This document shows, one piece after another, positions 50,417 through 58,281 of a stretch of 64,000 bases of DNA. Location: contig NZ_CP036295.1 of assembly GCF_004801255.1 (NCBI RefSeq), positions 2,938,001-3,002,000 on the forward strand, in the 5' to 3' direction. Made by a program: the position numbers and the translations under genes. Origin of the DNA: Desulfovibrio desulfuricans (GTDB lineage: Bacteria > Desulfobacterota > Desulfovibrionia > Desulfovibrionales > Desulfovibrionaceae). A model generated the notes under the pieces. It had not been told where the DNA came from. It searched no databases and saw nothing but the letters and a program-made list of their open reading frames with translations. Every line of letters starts with the position of its first letter. Position 1 is the first letter of the stretch.

Positions 50417-50447
50417 GTGAAAATTTTCACTCTTTTCGTGAATTCAC
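50417..50447. promoter_or_regulatory. Tandem palindromes, Rex/CRP-like operator candidates
   Basis: GTGAAAATTTTCAC (50417-50430) and GTGAATTCAC (50438-50447) are perfect palindromes with centres 19 bases apart. The first resembles the Rex site TTGTGAA-N4-TTCACAA and also a CRP-type TGTGA-N6-TCA. A third palindrome, TGTGTGCACACA, follows at about 50464-50475. They may control cstA or the thi operon by redox or carbon state. Confidence 0.5.
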
Positions 50448-50528
50448 GCAAGTGTTTTTGTTGTGTGTGCACACAACCGGCAATCCGTTTTTTTGCGCAC
50501 AAAAACGCGGGGCACGGCGCCGTTTTAC

Positions 50529-50557
50529 TTGCATTCCTTTGGGACAGGGCCTACTCT
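50529..50557 (+). promoter_or_regulatory. Sigma-70-type promoter of the thi operon
   Basis: TTGCAT (50529-50534) and TACTCT (50552-50557) are spaced by 17 bases, placing the start of transcription near 50563, just at the riboswitch. Confidence 0.5.
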
Positions 50558-50564
50558 ATAAAAA

Positions 50565-50682
50565 CCGGCTGGGGGAGCCTTCAAAGGCTGAGAAAGGGTG
50601 AAAGCGCCCTGACCCCTAGGATCGCACAGAAAAATGCGATTCTGCACCTGACGCGGATAGTACCGACGAAGGGAAGCTGGCC
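50565..50682 (+). ncRNA. TPP riboswitch (THI box)
   Basis: The leader contains the pyrimidine-sensing part GGCTGAGA (50586-50593) and the pyrophosphate-sensing part CACCTGACGCGGATAGTACC followed by GAAGGGAAGC. P1 pairs CCGGCT (50565-50570) with AGCTGG (50675-50680). A variable stem with GATCGCA/TGCGATT is inserted between the halves. It should bind thiamine diphosphate and shut off the downstream thi genes through the terminator that follows. Confidence 0.93.
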
Positions 50683-50710
50683 AACCTGCTTTGTTGCAGG
50701 ATTGTGCTCG

Positions 50711-50744
50711 CCCGCAGCCGTAATGGTTTTGCGGGTATTTTTTT
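50711..50744 (+). terminator. Riboswitch-controlled terminator
   Basis: CCCGCA (50711-50716) pairs with TGCGGG (50730-50735), extended by CC/GG, and is followed by a run of seven Ts. It lies 28 bases after the TPP aptamer and 80 bases before thiS, the usual arrangement for termination control. Confidence 0.85.
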
Positions 50745-50823
50745 GCCGTTTGGCATCCCCGCAAATCCATTACAACCTCAAACTTGGAAAACGCCCCTTG
50801 GGTGTTTTCTTCTGGAGGCGCGT

Positions 50824-51024
50824 ATGGAAGTCACAATCAACGGGGAAACAGAATCCTTTGCCAAGCCGTGCAGCGTAGCCGACATGCTGGCCGCGCGCGG
50901 GCATGACGCCCAAAGGGTTGTCGTCGAGCGCAACGGCAGCATTCTGCCACGCGAGCTTTTTTCCCAAACCGTGCTCTGCCAGGGCGACAGCCTGGAAATA
51001 GTGCACTTTGTGGGCGGCGGTTAA
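50824..51024 (+). CDS. thiS: Sulfur carrier protein ThiS
   Basis: This 66-residue ubiquitin-like protein ends in VGGG. The terminal Gly-Gly is adenylated by ThiF and then carries the sulfur for the thiazole ring. MEVTINGE at the start and DSLEIVHFVGGG at the end are typical. GGAGG lies 7 bases before the ATG. It is first in the operon behind the TPP riboswitch. Confidence 0.95.
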   Translation: MEVTINGETESFAKPCSVADMLAARGHDAQRVVVERNGSILPRELFSQTVLCQGDSLEIVHFVGGG

Positions 51025-51084
51025 CCGCGTCCCACACTTGACGGCGCACCATTTATTATCAGCACATTCCAGATGGAGAGCACA

Positions 51085-51873
51085 ATGAACGATTCTTTCA
51101 TTCTCGGCGGCGTTACCCTTGCGAGCCGTCTTTTTATCGGCACAGGCAAATACGGCACAGACAGTCTTATCCCCGCCGTGGCTGAGGCCAGCGGCGCGGA
51201 GGTCATCACTGTGGCCATGCGCCGCGTGGACAAGCAGGCCGGCGAGCAGCAGACGGCCCAGGGCATCATGGGGCACATCCCCTCGCATATGCGCCTTTTG
51301 CCCAATACATCCGGCGCTCGCACGGCTGACGAAGCCGTGCGTCTGGCCCGCCTGGCCCGCGCTGCCGGGTGCGGCGACTGGATCAAGATTGAAGTCATCT
51401 CCGATACCCGCCACCTGCTGCCCGACGGCTACGAAACCGCCAAGGCAACGGAAATTCTGGTCAAAGAGGGTTTTACCGTGCTGCCCTACATCAACCCCGA
51501 CCTGTACGTGGCGCGCGCCTGCGCGGCGGCTGGCGCAGCCGCGATCATGCCGCTTGGCGCGCCCATAGGCACCAACCGGGGCCTGCGCACCACGGAGATG
51601 GTAGGCATCCTGATTGAAGAGATCGAGCTGCCCATTATAGTAGACGCAGGCATTGGCCGTCCCTCGCAAGCCTGCGAGGCCATGGAAATGGGCGCGGCCG
51701 CCTGCCTTGTCAACACGGCCATCGCTTCGTCCAGCGACCCGGTTGCCATGGCCCGCGCCTTTGGCGCTGCGGTCCGGGCCGGGCGCGATGCATGGCTTGC
51801 CGGGCCGGGCGCGGTACGGGCGCAGGCCCAGGGGGCCGAGGCATCCTCGCCGCTGACGGGGTTTCTCCGTTAA
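51085..51873 (+). CDS. thiG: Thiazole synthase ThiG
   Basis: This 262-residue TIM-barrel enzyme joins ThiS thiocarboxylate, dehydroglycine and deoxyxylulose phosphate into the thiazole. [20 protein letters not shown], the active lysine in DWIKIEVI, and [21 protein letters not shown] are conserved. GGAGAG upstream favours ATG 51085 over one at 51073. Confidence 0.96.
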   Translation: MNDSFILGGVTLASRLFIGTGKYGTDSLIPAVAEASGAEVITVAMRRVDKQAGEQQTAQGIMGHIPSHMRLLPNTSGARTADEAVRLARLARAAGCGDWIKIEVISDTRHLLPDGYETAKATEILVKEGFTVLPYINPDLYVARACAAAGAAAIMPLGAPIGTNRGLRTTEMVGILIEEIELPIIVDAGIGRPSQACEAMEMGAAACLVNTAIASSSDPVAMARAFGAAVRAGRDAWLAGPGAVRAQAQGAEASSPLTGFLR

Positions 51874-51948
51874 CGTTCGCAATACATAGCCATGTTGACA
51901 GCCAGCCTTGCCGCTGGCAAGCCGACCGCTTATTTATAAGGATTACAC

Positions 51949-53067
51949 ATGGAAACTTTTCAGGAATATCTGCAGGCCTGGCCGTCAGCCCGCAGGGCCG
52001 AGGGAGCCGCGCGCGCCACTGAGGACGACGTGCTGGCCGTGCTGCAAAAAGAACTTCTGCAGCCCGCCGACTTGCTCACCCTGCTCTCGCCGGCCGCTGC
52101 GCCGCACCTTGAGGCCATGGCCCGCCGCGCGCGCGATCTGACCCTGCGTTTTTTTGGCAGGGCGGTGAACATCTTCACGCCGCTCTATATCTCCGATGTC
52201 TGCACCAACCAGTGCCGCTACTGCGGCTTTAGCGCCAAAAACAAGCAACCCCGCCGCCATCTGAGCATAGACGAGGCCGCCGCCGAAGCCGATGCCATTG
52301 CGGACAAGGGTTTTCAGCACATTCTGCTGCTCACTGGCGACGCGCGGCATTTGTCCTCGCCGCAATATATCGCCGACGCGGCTCACCGCATCAAGCCCCG
52401 CTTTGCCTCGGTGGGCGTTGAGGTGTACTCCCTCACTACCGAAGAATATCAGCTGCTTGTAAAGTCCGGCGTTGACAGCATGACCATGTTTCAGGAGACC
52501 TACAACCCGGACCTCTACGCATGGCTGCACCCGGTCGGCCCCAAGCACGACTACGGTTTCAGGCTCAACGCACCGCAGCGTGCGGCAGAAGGCGGCATAC
52601 GCTCCATCGGCGTGGGTGCGCTGCTTGGGCTTGAATCGTTCGAGCAGGATGCCTTTGCCACCGGCCTGCATGCATGGTGGCTGCAAAGACGCTACCCCGG
52701 CGTGGACATAAGCGTTTCCATACCGCGCATCTGTCCGCACGAGGGCAATTTTGACGTGCAGCACGCCGTGGACGACCGCCATCTGGTGCAATACGTGACA
52801 GCCATGCGCTGCTTTTTGCCGCGTGCGTGCATCACCTGTTCCAGCCGCGAAAGCGCGTTCATGCGCGACCATCTCGTCCCCATCGGCGTAACAAGGGTTT
52901 CCGCAGGGGTTTCCACGGCCGTGGGCGGCCGCGCCACGCAGGACATGCACAACCCCGGCCAGTTTGAAATCACCGACCACCGCAGCCTGGAAGAAATGAC
53001 GGCGTCCCTGTCGGGCATCGGCTATCAGGCCGTACTCAAGGACTGGGAACACCCGGTAGCCGTTTAG
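51949..53067 (+). CDS. thiH: 2-iminoacetate synthase ThiH (radical SAM)
   Basis: This 372-residue radical SAM lyase cleaves tyrosine to give dehydroglycine for ThiG. This is the anaerobic alternative to the oxidase ThiO and suits a strict anaerobe. The cluster motif is C85-x3-C89-x2-C92 (CTNQCRYC), preceded by NIFTPLYISD. The C-terminal RVSAGVSTAVGG is typical. AAGGA precedes the ATG. Confidence 0.95.
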   Translation: METFQEYLQAWPSARRAEGAARATEDDVLAVLQKELLQPADLLTLLSPAAAPHLEAMARRARDLTLRFFGRAVNIFTPLYISDVCTNQCRYCGFSAKNKQPRRHLSIDEAAAEADAIADKGFQHILLLTGDARHLSSPQYIADAAHRIKPRFASVGVEVYSLTTEEYQLLVKSGVDSMTMFQETYNPDLYAWLHPVGPKHDYGFRLNAPQRAAEGGIRSIGVGALLGLESFEQDAFATGLHAWWLQRRYPGVDISVSIPRICPHEGNFDVQHAVDDRHLVQYVTAMRCFLPRACITCSSRESAFMRDHLVPIGVTRVSAGVSTAVGGRATQDMHNPGQFEITDHRSLEEMTASLSGIGYQAVLKDWEHPVAV

Positions 53068-53163
53068 CCTGTCCCCCCGCCACGCGGCCCGCCGGAGCAA
53101 ACCCGGCCCGCCGCGTGGCGGGGGCTGGCACGTCCGCAACAGTCGCGATACAGAGGTATCCGT

Positions 53164-53778
53164 ATGCAAAACGCACTTCATACCGGGCTTGCCCGCTATC
53201 TCAGCCCCGCCCAGCTGGAGACGCTGCACGCCGCGCGCATCGGCGTTGCTGGCGCAGGCGGTCTTGGCTCCAATGCCGCGTTGATGCTTGCCCGCTGCGG
53301 CATCGGCAACCTGCTGCTGGTGGACGACGACGTGGTGGACGCCTCGAACCTCAACCGCCAGCAATACTGGCCCAGGCATGTGGGCCGTCCCAAGGTCGAA
53401 GCCCTTGCCGAACTGCTGCTGGAACTCAACCCCGATATGACTGTCGAAACCCGGCGCATGCGTCTTGACCAGCGCAACATACCCACGGTGCTCTCCGCGT
53501 GCCCCATCTGGGTAGAGGCCTTTGACGGCCCGGACGACAAAACCCTGCTGGTTGAGGCCGCCCTGCTCGGGGGCTACCGCATCGCCAGCGCTTCGGGCCT
53601 GGGCGGATGGGGCGGCAAGGCGATGAGCAAACGTCAGCTTGGCAACCTTGTGCTTGTGGGCGACTTCAGCACCGATGTACTGCTGGCCCCGCCTCTCGCC
53701 CCCCGCGTTACCGAGGCTGCGGCCCTGCTGGCCGACGCCGTGCTTGAAATGGTGCTTGGCGCGCAAGAGACGGTCTGA
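53164..53778 (+). CDS. thiF: ThiS adenylyltransferase ThiF
   Basis: This 204-residue E1-like enzyme activates ThiS. It has the nucleotide motif IGVAGAGGLGSNAALMLARCG and NLNRQQYWPRHVGRPKVEAL. It is shorter than E. coli ThiF and lacks the C-terminal zinc cysteines, as in many anaerobe ThiF proteins encoded with ThiSGH. A GC hairpin without a T-tract (CCCCCGCCACGCGGC/GCCGCGTGGCGGGGG, about 53075-53122) lies between thiH and thiF. Confidence 0.92.
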   Translation: MQNALHTGLARYLSPAQLETLHAARIGVAGAGGLGSNAALMLARCGIGNLLLVDDDVVDASNLNRQQYWPRHVGRPKVEALAELLLELNPDMTVETRRMRLDQRNIPTVLSACPIWVEAFDGPDDKTLLVEAALLGGYRIASASGLGGWGGKAMSKRQLGNLVLVGDFSTDVLLAPPLAPRVTEAAALLADAVLEMVLGAQETV

Positions 53779-53804
53779 GCAGCGCATTGCTGCACCGACA
53801 AAAA

Positions 53805-53860
53805 AAACAGTTCCGGCCTGACGGCGGCGCAGTCTGCGCCCTGCCAGGCCGGAACTGTTT
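53805..53860. terminator. Bidirectional terminator after thiF
   Basis: AAACAGTTCCGGCCTG (53805-53820) and its complement (53845-53860) form a perfect 16-base stem, with GGCGCA/TGCGCC pairing inside the loop. The A- and T-rich ends serve thiF and the convergent chemotaxis gene. Confidence 0.92.
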
Positions 53861-53881
53861 GTGCGGATGCCCGCAACCGCG

Positions 53882-55420
53882 CTACACTTTCAGTTGCGCG
53901 GTCAGATCTTCAAGCTTGCCGGTCAGCTCCTGCAGCTTGCCGGTTTCCATATTGGCCTGGCCCATGGATCCGGCGGCATCAGCCACCATGCTGTTGACCT
54001 GATCAATAGTGTGGGTAATCTCCTCGCTGGCGGCGGACTGCTCATCGCTGGCGGCGGCAATGGCCTTGACCTGCCCCACGGTATCTTTCACCGTGCCCAC
54101 GATATCATCAAGAGCTTCGCCCGACTGTTTGGCGTAATCGGTAGCCTGCACGACCTGCTGCACGGCATTGTCCATGGAAGACATGCTTTTGGCTGCGCTT
54201 TGCTGGATGGCATCGATGGCGCGGCCCACATCGGTGGTGGAGGCCATGGTCTTTTCAGCCAGTTTGCGCACCTCGTCGGCCACCACGGCAAAACCCCGAC
54301 CGGCCTCGCCAGCGCGGGCCGCTTCAATGGCGGCATTGAGGGCCAGCAGGTTGGTCTGGTCGGCAATATCCGAAATGACGTTCATGATTTCGGTAATGGC
54401 GCGGGCGTGCGATTCGAGCTGGGCCATGTCCTGACGCAGGTCGAGAGAAACCTTGTGTACGTTTTCGATGCCGTGCAGGGCGTTTTGCACCACTTCCGCG
54501 CCGGTGGTAGCCTTGGTCATGGTATGGGCGGAGGCTCCGGCGGCCTTGTCGGCGCTGATGGCCACTTCCTGCACCCTGGCGTTCATGTGCCCCATGGCCG
54601 AGGCCGCCTCGCCAAGCTGGCCGGCTGCCAGCGCGGCATTTTTGTCAGACTGCCGGATGCTGCCGGTGAGGGCCTCAACAATTTTGGCCAGCTCGTCCAT
54701 GGTGTCTTCCAGCGCCTGGGCCACACCGGCCATGCGCTGGTTCTTTTCGGTAATTTCGCGCTGGGCGTTGTTAAGGGCGGTCATGTCAACATACACGCAC
54801 ATGCCGCCGATGCATTCACCCTCGGAGTTGTAGATGGGAAACACATTGGCCAGCACATTGACCTTGCCGCCCTTGTGCCCGCCGATGGTCACCTCGAGGT
54901 TTCTAAAACACTCGCCCGTGGACATGCTTTTGCCCACAGCGGTCTTGCGGGTGGGGTCATTGTAAAACAGTTCGGCCAGGGTTTTGCCAAGACAGGACTC
55001 AATGCTGCCGTCTATTTCAAGCATATTGAGGCATTCCCTGTTGGTGCTGAGCGCACGCTCTTTGGGGTCGACCAGCAAAAAAGGCATGGGCAGGCCGCGC
55101 AGGATGCCCTGCTTGTACTCCTTGTCGTATTTGTAGACCTGCCGCAGGTCGTCAAGGCTTGCAAACAGGGGGGCAAGGGCCGGATCCACCGATTGCACTG
55201 CGCTGCCCGGTTTGGCAGCAATGGCGCATGCAGCGTCAATCGATTCACGCACCGCTCCGCTCCAGAGCACTCGCCCGGCGGCAAAAGCCCCCAGAGCTGC
55301 TGCGAGGCCGCATACCGCCAGGCCCAACACCAGCAAACCGCTTAACTGCGCTGCGCCAAAACCCAAACACGCGGCAAGCAGCGCCGCCAGGCAACAGTAC
55401 AAAAGAAACTTGAGATTCAC
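53882..55420 (-). CDS. Methyl-accepting chemotaxis protein with PAS domain
   Basis: This 512-residue receptor has two N-terminal helices with almost no periplasmic loop (about 5-22 and 28-50), a PAS domain (about 105-215; [19 protein letters not shown]) and the signalling coiled coil with the tip [19 protein letters not shown]. Lacking a periplasmic sensor, it probably senses an internal redox or energy signal through the PAS domain. It starts with GTG behind GAGAGGTAG. Confidence 0.92.
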   Translation of the reverse strand: MNLKFLLYCCLAALLAACLGFGAAQLSGLLVLGLAVCGLAAALGAFAAGRVLWSGAVRESIDAACAIAAKPGSAVQSVDPALAPLFASLDDLRQVYKYDKEYKQGILRGLPMPFLLVDPKERALSTNRECLNMLEIDGSIESCLGKTLAELFYNDPTRKTAVGKSMSTGECFRNLEVTIGGHKGGKVNVLANVFPIYNSEGECIGGMCVYVDMTALNNAQREITEKNQRMAGVAQALEDTMDELAKIVEALTGSIRQSDKNAALAAGQLGEAASAMGHMNARVQEVAISADKAAGASAHTMTKATTGAEVVQNALHGIENVHKVSLDLRQDMAQLESHARAITEIMNVISDIADQTNLLALNAAIEAARAGEAGRGFAVVADEVRKLAEKTMASTTDVGRAIDAIQQSAAKSMSSMDNAVQQVVQATDYAKQSGEALDDIVGTVKDTVGQVKAIAAASDEQSAASEEITHTIDQVNSMVADAAGSMGQANMETGKLQELTGKLEDLTAQLKV

Positions 55421-55877
55421 AGAACTACCTCTCTTTCAAACATATTCAAGCCGTGCACGCAGGCGGCCCTGCGGCTGCCTGCCAACATCTGCAAAACTGA
55501 CGCAACAGGTAGAAGAAAAAGCTGCGTCAACATTACTATCTCAGTCTGTACTTCGGCAGTTTTTATAAAAAAATTAGATTTCCGAAAAAGATTGCGTCTT
55601 TTTTGTCATTTTACGATATCAATACTCCATCAATCAAGCTGCGGCAACGCACCCTTGCCATATATTGCCAGTATCTCACAAACATCTTGACAATTTTTTG
55701 GGGCCAAGATACTGAAACCCATTCAAAGCAGTTGGCGTTCGCGTCGCTGCTACATCCTGATGCGGAACGCAGTTCCTGCGGGGTGGCCTGAATGGGCCCC
55801 CTTTTTTTTGTCCTTACGACAGGGCGAACCCGCCAGGTAAGCGCACCTGAAGCGCAAAGGAATGCTCTAAGAAACGA
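55421..55877. other. Control region upstream of rimP
   Basis: No gene is supported in this 457-base region. It has an AT-rich tract (about 55555-55620) and the rimP-operon promoter. At about 55775-55808 GC-rich partial inverted repeats run into eight Ts. That could be an attenuator of the nusA operon, but the pairing is imperfect. Confidence 0.45.
55687..55715 (+). promoter_or_regulatory. Sigma-70 promoter of the rimP-nusA-infB operon
   Basis: TTGACA (55687-55692), a 17-base spacer and TACTGA (55710-55715) give a perfect -35 and a moderate -10. It lies 163 bases before the rimP ATG, leaving a leader of about 155 bases. Confidence 0.65.
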
Positions 55878-56612
55878 ATGACCGACGACGCACTCAAAGA
55901 AACCATCGCTCGCCTCGCCGAACCCTTGGCAACCTCACTGGGTCTGGTTATCTGGGGGGTGGAGATCGTCCGCGCCGGACGCACCTTGGTTCGGCTTTTT
56001 GTGGACGTGCCGTTCAACACGACGCCTGACCCGCAGGCCGACACCGCCCTCAGCGCGAACGACGACACCGATGCGCCTGCCCTGGTCGCGCTTTCCGCCA
56101 CGCTGGACCAGTGCGAAGAAATTTCGCGTCATATTGGTCTTGCCCTTGAGGTGGAAGACACCATTCCTGAAGCATATGTGCTGGAGGTTTCCACCCCCGG
56201 CCTCACGCGCCTTTTTTTCAGCCTTGACCAGATGCGCCACTACATGGGCGATGTCGTTGAAGCCCGCCTGCTCAGGGCTGTGGCCATCAACGAGAGCTCG
56301 CCGGAAGGTCCCAACCCCTCGCACGGCGGCCCCCGCCGTCTGTGGCGGGGCGAACTGCTTGCAGTGGAAGACGCGTCGTTTACCCTGGCCCCTGCCATCA
56401 TCTCGGCGGAGGGCGAGGTAACCCCCGAAGCCCTGCCCCCGGTGTGCATTCCCTGGGACGCGGTACGCAGGGCCAGCCGCATGTATATTTTCAGGCAGCC
56501 GCAAAAACCGGGCAAGAGCCGCGCCAACACCCCTGCCAGCAAGGGCAAGGCAGCAGACAAACCCGGCAAGACAAAAAAATCAAAATCCAGTGGTTCTGAA
56601 GAGAACCCGTAA
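55878..56612 (+). CDS. rimP: Ribosome maturation factor RimP (extended)
   Basis: This 244-residue protein is needed for 30S assembly. LGLVIWGVEIV, a LDQCEEISRHIGLALEVED segment and YVLEVSTPGLTRLF identify it. It is much longer than the usual 150 or so residues. There is an insert near 50-70 (NTTPDPQADTALSANDDTD), another near 135-150, and a Lys/Ser-rich tail of about 40 residues. It is first in the nusA-infB operon. Confidence 0.9.
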   Translation: MTDDALKETIARLAEPLATSLGLVIWGVEIVRAGRTLVRLFVDVPFNTTPDPQADTALSANDDTDAPALVALSATLDQCEEISRHIGLALEVEDTIPEAYVLEVSTPGLTRLFFSLDQMRHYMGDVVEARLLRAVAINESSPEGPNPSHGGPRRLWRGELLAVEDASFTLAPAIISAEGEVTPEALPPVCIPWDAVRRASRMYIFRQPQKPGKSRANTPASKGKAADKPGKTKKSKSSGSEENP

Positions 56613-56720
56613 AACCTGACGCAACTGCACGCTCGCTCGATGAGGTCAGAGGCCCTGACCCCCCGCGAAAAGCAGAAACCAGAGATATTTACGCCGCAGC
56701 GCCAGCAGCCGGAGGCACCC

Positions 56721-58034
56721 ATGAATCTTGAACTCAAAAAGGCCATTGACCAGATCAGCAAAGACAAGGGCCTTGACCGCAATATGCTCATCGACACGCT
56801 CGAAGACGCCGTGCGCACCTCGGTGCTGCGCCGCTTCAGCGAAGATATGGACGTTGAAGTAACCTACAATGACGAAACGGGCGACATTGAGGTCTATCAG
56901 TTCAAAATCGTCATGGACGACGACGACGTTGCCAACCCCGACACGCAGATCGAGTATTCCGAAGCGATCAAGCACGATCCTTCCGTGCAGGTCGACGACG
57001 AAATGGGCTTCCGCGTCAAGGTGGAAGACCTGGGCCGCATTGCCGCCCAGTCGGCCAAACAGGTGATCATCCAGCGCATGCGCGATGCAGAGCAGGAGAT
57101 CATCTATACGGAATACAAGGACCGCGTGGGCGAGATCGTCTCCGGCATCGTGCAACGCCGCGACAAGGGCGGCTGGGTAGTGAACCTGGGCCGTACCGAA
57201 GCCATTTTACCCCGCGAGGAGCAGATTCCCCGCGAGCACTACAAGCGCGGCGACCGCGTGCAGGCCCTCATCATCGAGGTGCGCCAGGAAGGGCGCGGCC
57301 CGCAGGTGGTTGTCTCCCGCTCGCACCGCGACTACATGGCGGCGCTCTTCCGCCGCGAGGTGCCCGAAGTGGACGACGGCGTGGTGCAGATCATGGGCGT
57401 CGCCCGCGACCCCGGCTCCCGCGCCAAGGTCGCCGTGCTCTCGCGCGAGCGCGATGTGGACCCCGTGGGAGCGTGCGTCGGCGTGCGCGGCTCGCGCATC
57501 CAAAATATTGTGCAGGAGCTGCACGGCGAGCGCATCGACATCGTCGTCTGGAGCCCCGACATAGCCACCTATGCCCGCAACGCCCTGGCCCCGGCCCTGG
57601 TTTCGCGCATTGTGGTGGATGAAGAAGAAAACCTTCTGGAAGTCATCGTGCCGGACGACCAGCTTACCAACGCCATTGGCCGCAAGGGCCAAAACGTCAA
57701 GCTGGCCGCCCGTCTGCTGGGCTGGAAGGTCGATATATTTACAGAGACCCGCTACAACGAGGCCAATGCCATCGGTCACGGCCTTGAGCAGGTGGCCAGC
57801 GTGGCGGAAGTTTCCATCGAGGCGCTTCTGGCTGCGGGCTACAGCTCGCTGGACAATCTGCGCGAGGCCACGGACCAGGAACTCTCCGACAAGCTCACCA
57901 TCAGCGCGGCCCGCATTGCCGACCTGCGCTCGGCCATCAACTTCCTGGCCCCGATTGTAGAAAGCACCCCCGAGTCCTCGGCGGTGGAGCTGGCTAAGCC
58001 CACCGCTACGGAAAGCGGAGATGCAAAAGAATAA
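56721..58034 (+). CDS. nusA: Transcription termination/antitermination factor NusA
   Basis: This 437-residue protein has an N-terminal RNA polymerase-binding domain, an S1 domain (GEIVSGIVQRRDKGGWVVNLG), two KH domains (VGACVGVRGSRIQNIVQEL; NAIGRKGQNVKLAARL) and one C-terminal helix-hairpin-helix repeat (about 350-420). GGAGG upstream supports ATG 56721 over an in-frame ATG at 56640. It overlaps ylxR by 14 bases. Confidence 0.96.
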   Translation: MNLELKKAIDQISKDKGLDRNMLIDTLEDAVRTSVLRRFSEDMDVEVTYNDETGDIEVYQFKIVMDDDDVANPDTQIEYSEAIKHDPSVQVDDEMGFRVKVEDLGRIAAQSAKQVIIQRMRDAEQEIIYTEYKDRVGEIVSGIVQRRDKGGWVVNLGRTEAILPREEQIPREHYKRGDRVQALIIEVRQEGRGPQVVVSRSHRDYMAALFRREVPEVDDGVVQIMGVARDPGSRAKVAVLSRERDVDPVGACVGVRGSRIQNIVQELHGERIDIVVWSPDIATYARNALAPALVSRIVVDEEENLLEVIVPDDQLTNAIGRKGQNVKLAARLLGWKVDIFTETRYNEANAIGHGLEQVASVAEVSIEALLAAGYSSLDNLREATDQELSDKLTISAARIADLRSAINFLAPIVESTPESSAVELAKPTATESGDAKE

Positions 58035-58281
58035 CGCTGCGCCCGTTGAAGGCGGGGAGCAGGCCTGTGATGGGCCGGAGCGCATGTGCGTCATCTGCCG
58101 CCGCCGCTTTCCCAAGGCCGACCTCGACCGTCATGTGCTGGCGGAGCAGGGAATTTTGACTTTAGACGCAGAAAAAACCAGACCGGGCAGAGGCTGGTAT
58201 ATATGTTCCGATCCTGAATGCGCGGCAAAGTTCGCCAAATTCAGACCCGGAACACGGCGCAAGGGGGGAAAACATGTCTGA
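58021..58281 (+). CDS. ylxR: YlxR family (DUF448) RNA-binding protein
   Basis: This 86-residue protein has [18 protein letters not shown] and [15 protein letters not shown], the two conserved blocks of YlxR, here with two cysteine pairs. The family lies between nusA and infB in many bacteria and binds RNA or the nucleoid. It overlaps nusA and infB, so the three are tightly coupled. Confidence 0.9.
   Translation: MQKNNAAPVEGGEQACDGPERMCVICRRRFPKADLDRHVLAEQGILTLDAEKTRPGRGWYICSDPECAAKFAKFRPGTRRKGGKHV

Larger units (their letters stand above)
50012..50564. other. Long intergenic control region between cstA and the thi operon
   Basis: No gene is seen in this 550-base stretch. A perfect hairpin GACCAGCAA/TTGCTGGTC (50166-50191) lies in the cstA leader. 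On the minus strand a TTCGAT-N17-CATAAT pair (-10 at about 50352) could be a weak cstA promoter. Further right are three palindromes (listed separately) and a promoter for the thi operon. Confidence 0.5.

Noticed and set aside
48137..50878. Very long plus-strand frame (913 codons) opposite cstA
   Set aside because: It is antisense to a clear transporter gene and is His/Gly/Gln-rich as expected from reading the complement of GC-rich coding DNA. It also covers the riboswitch.
55603..55791. Plus-strand frame of 62 codons upstream of rimP
   Set aside because: It covers the operon promoter and leader, lacks a ribosome site and resembles no protein family.
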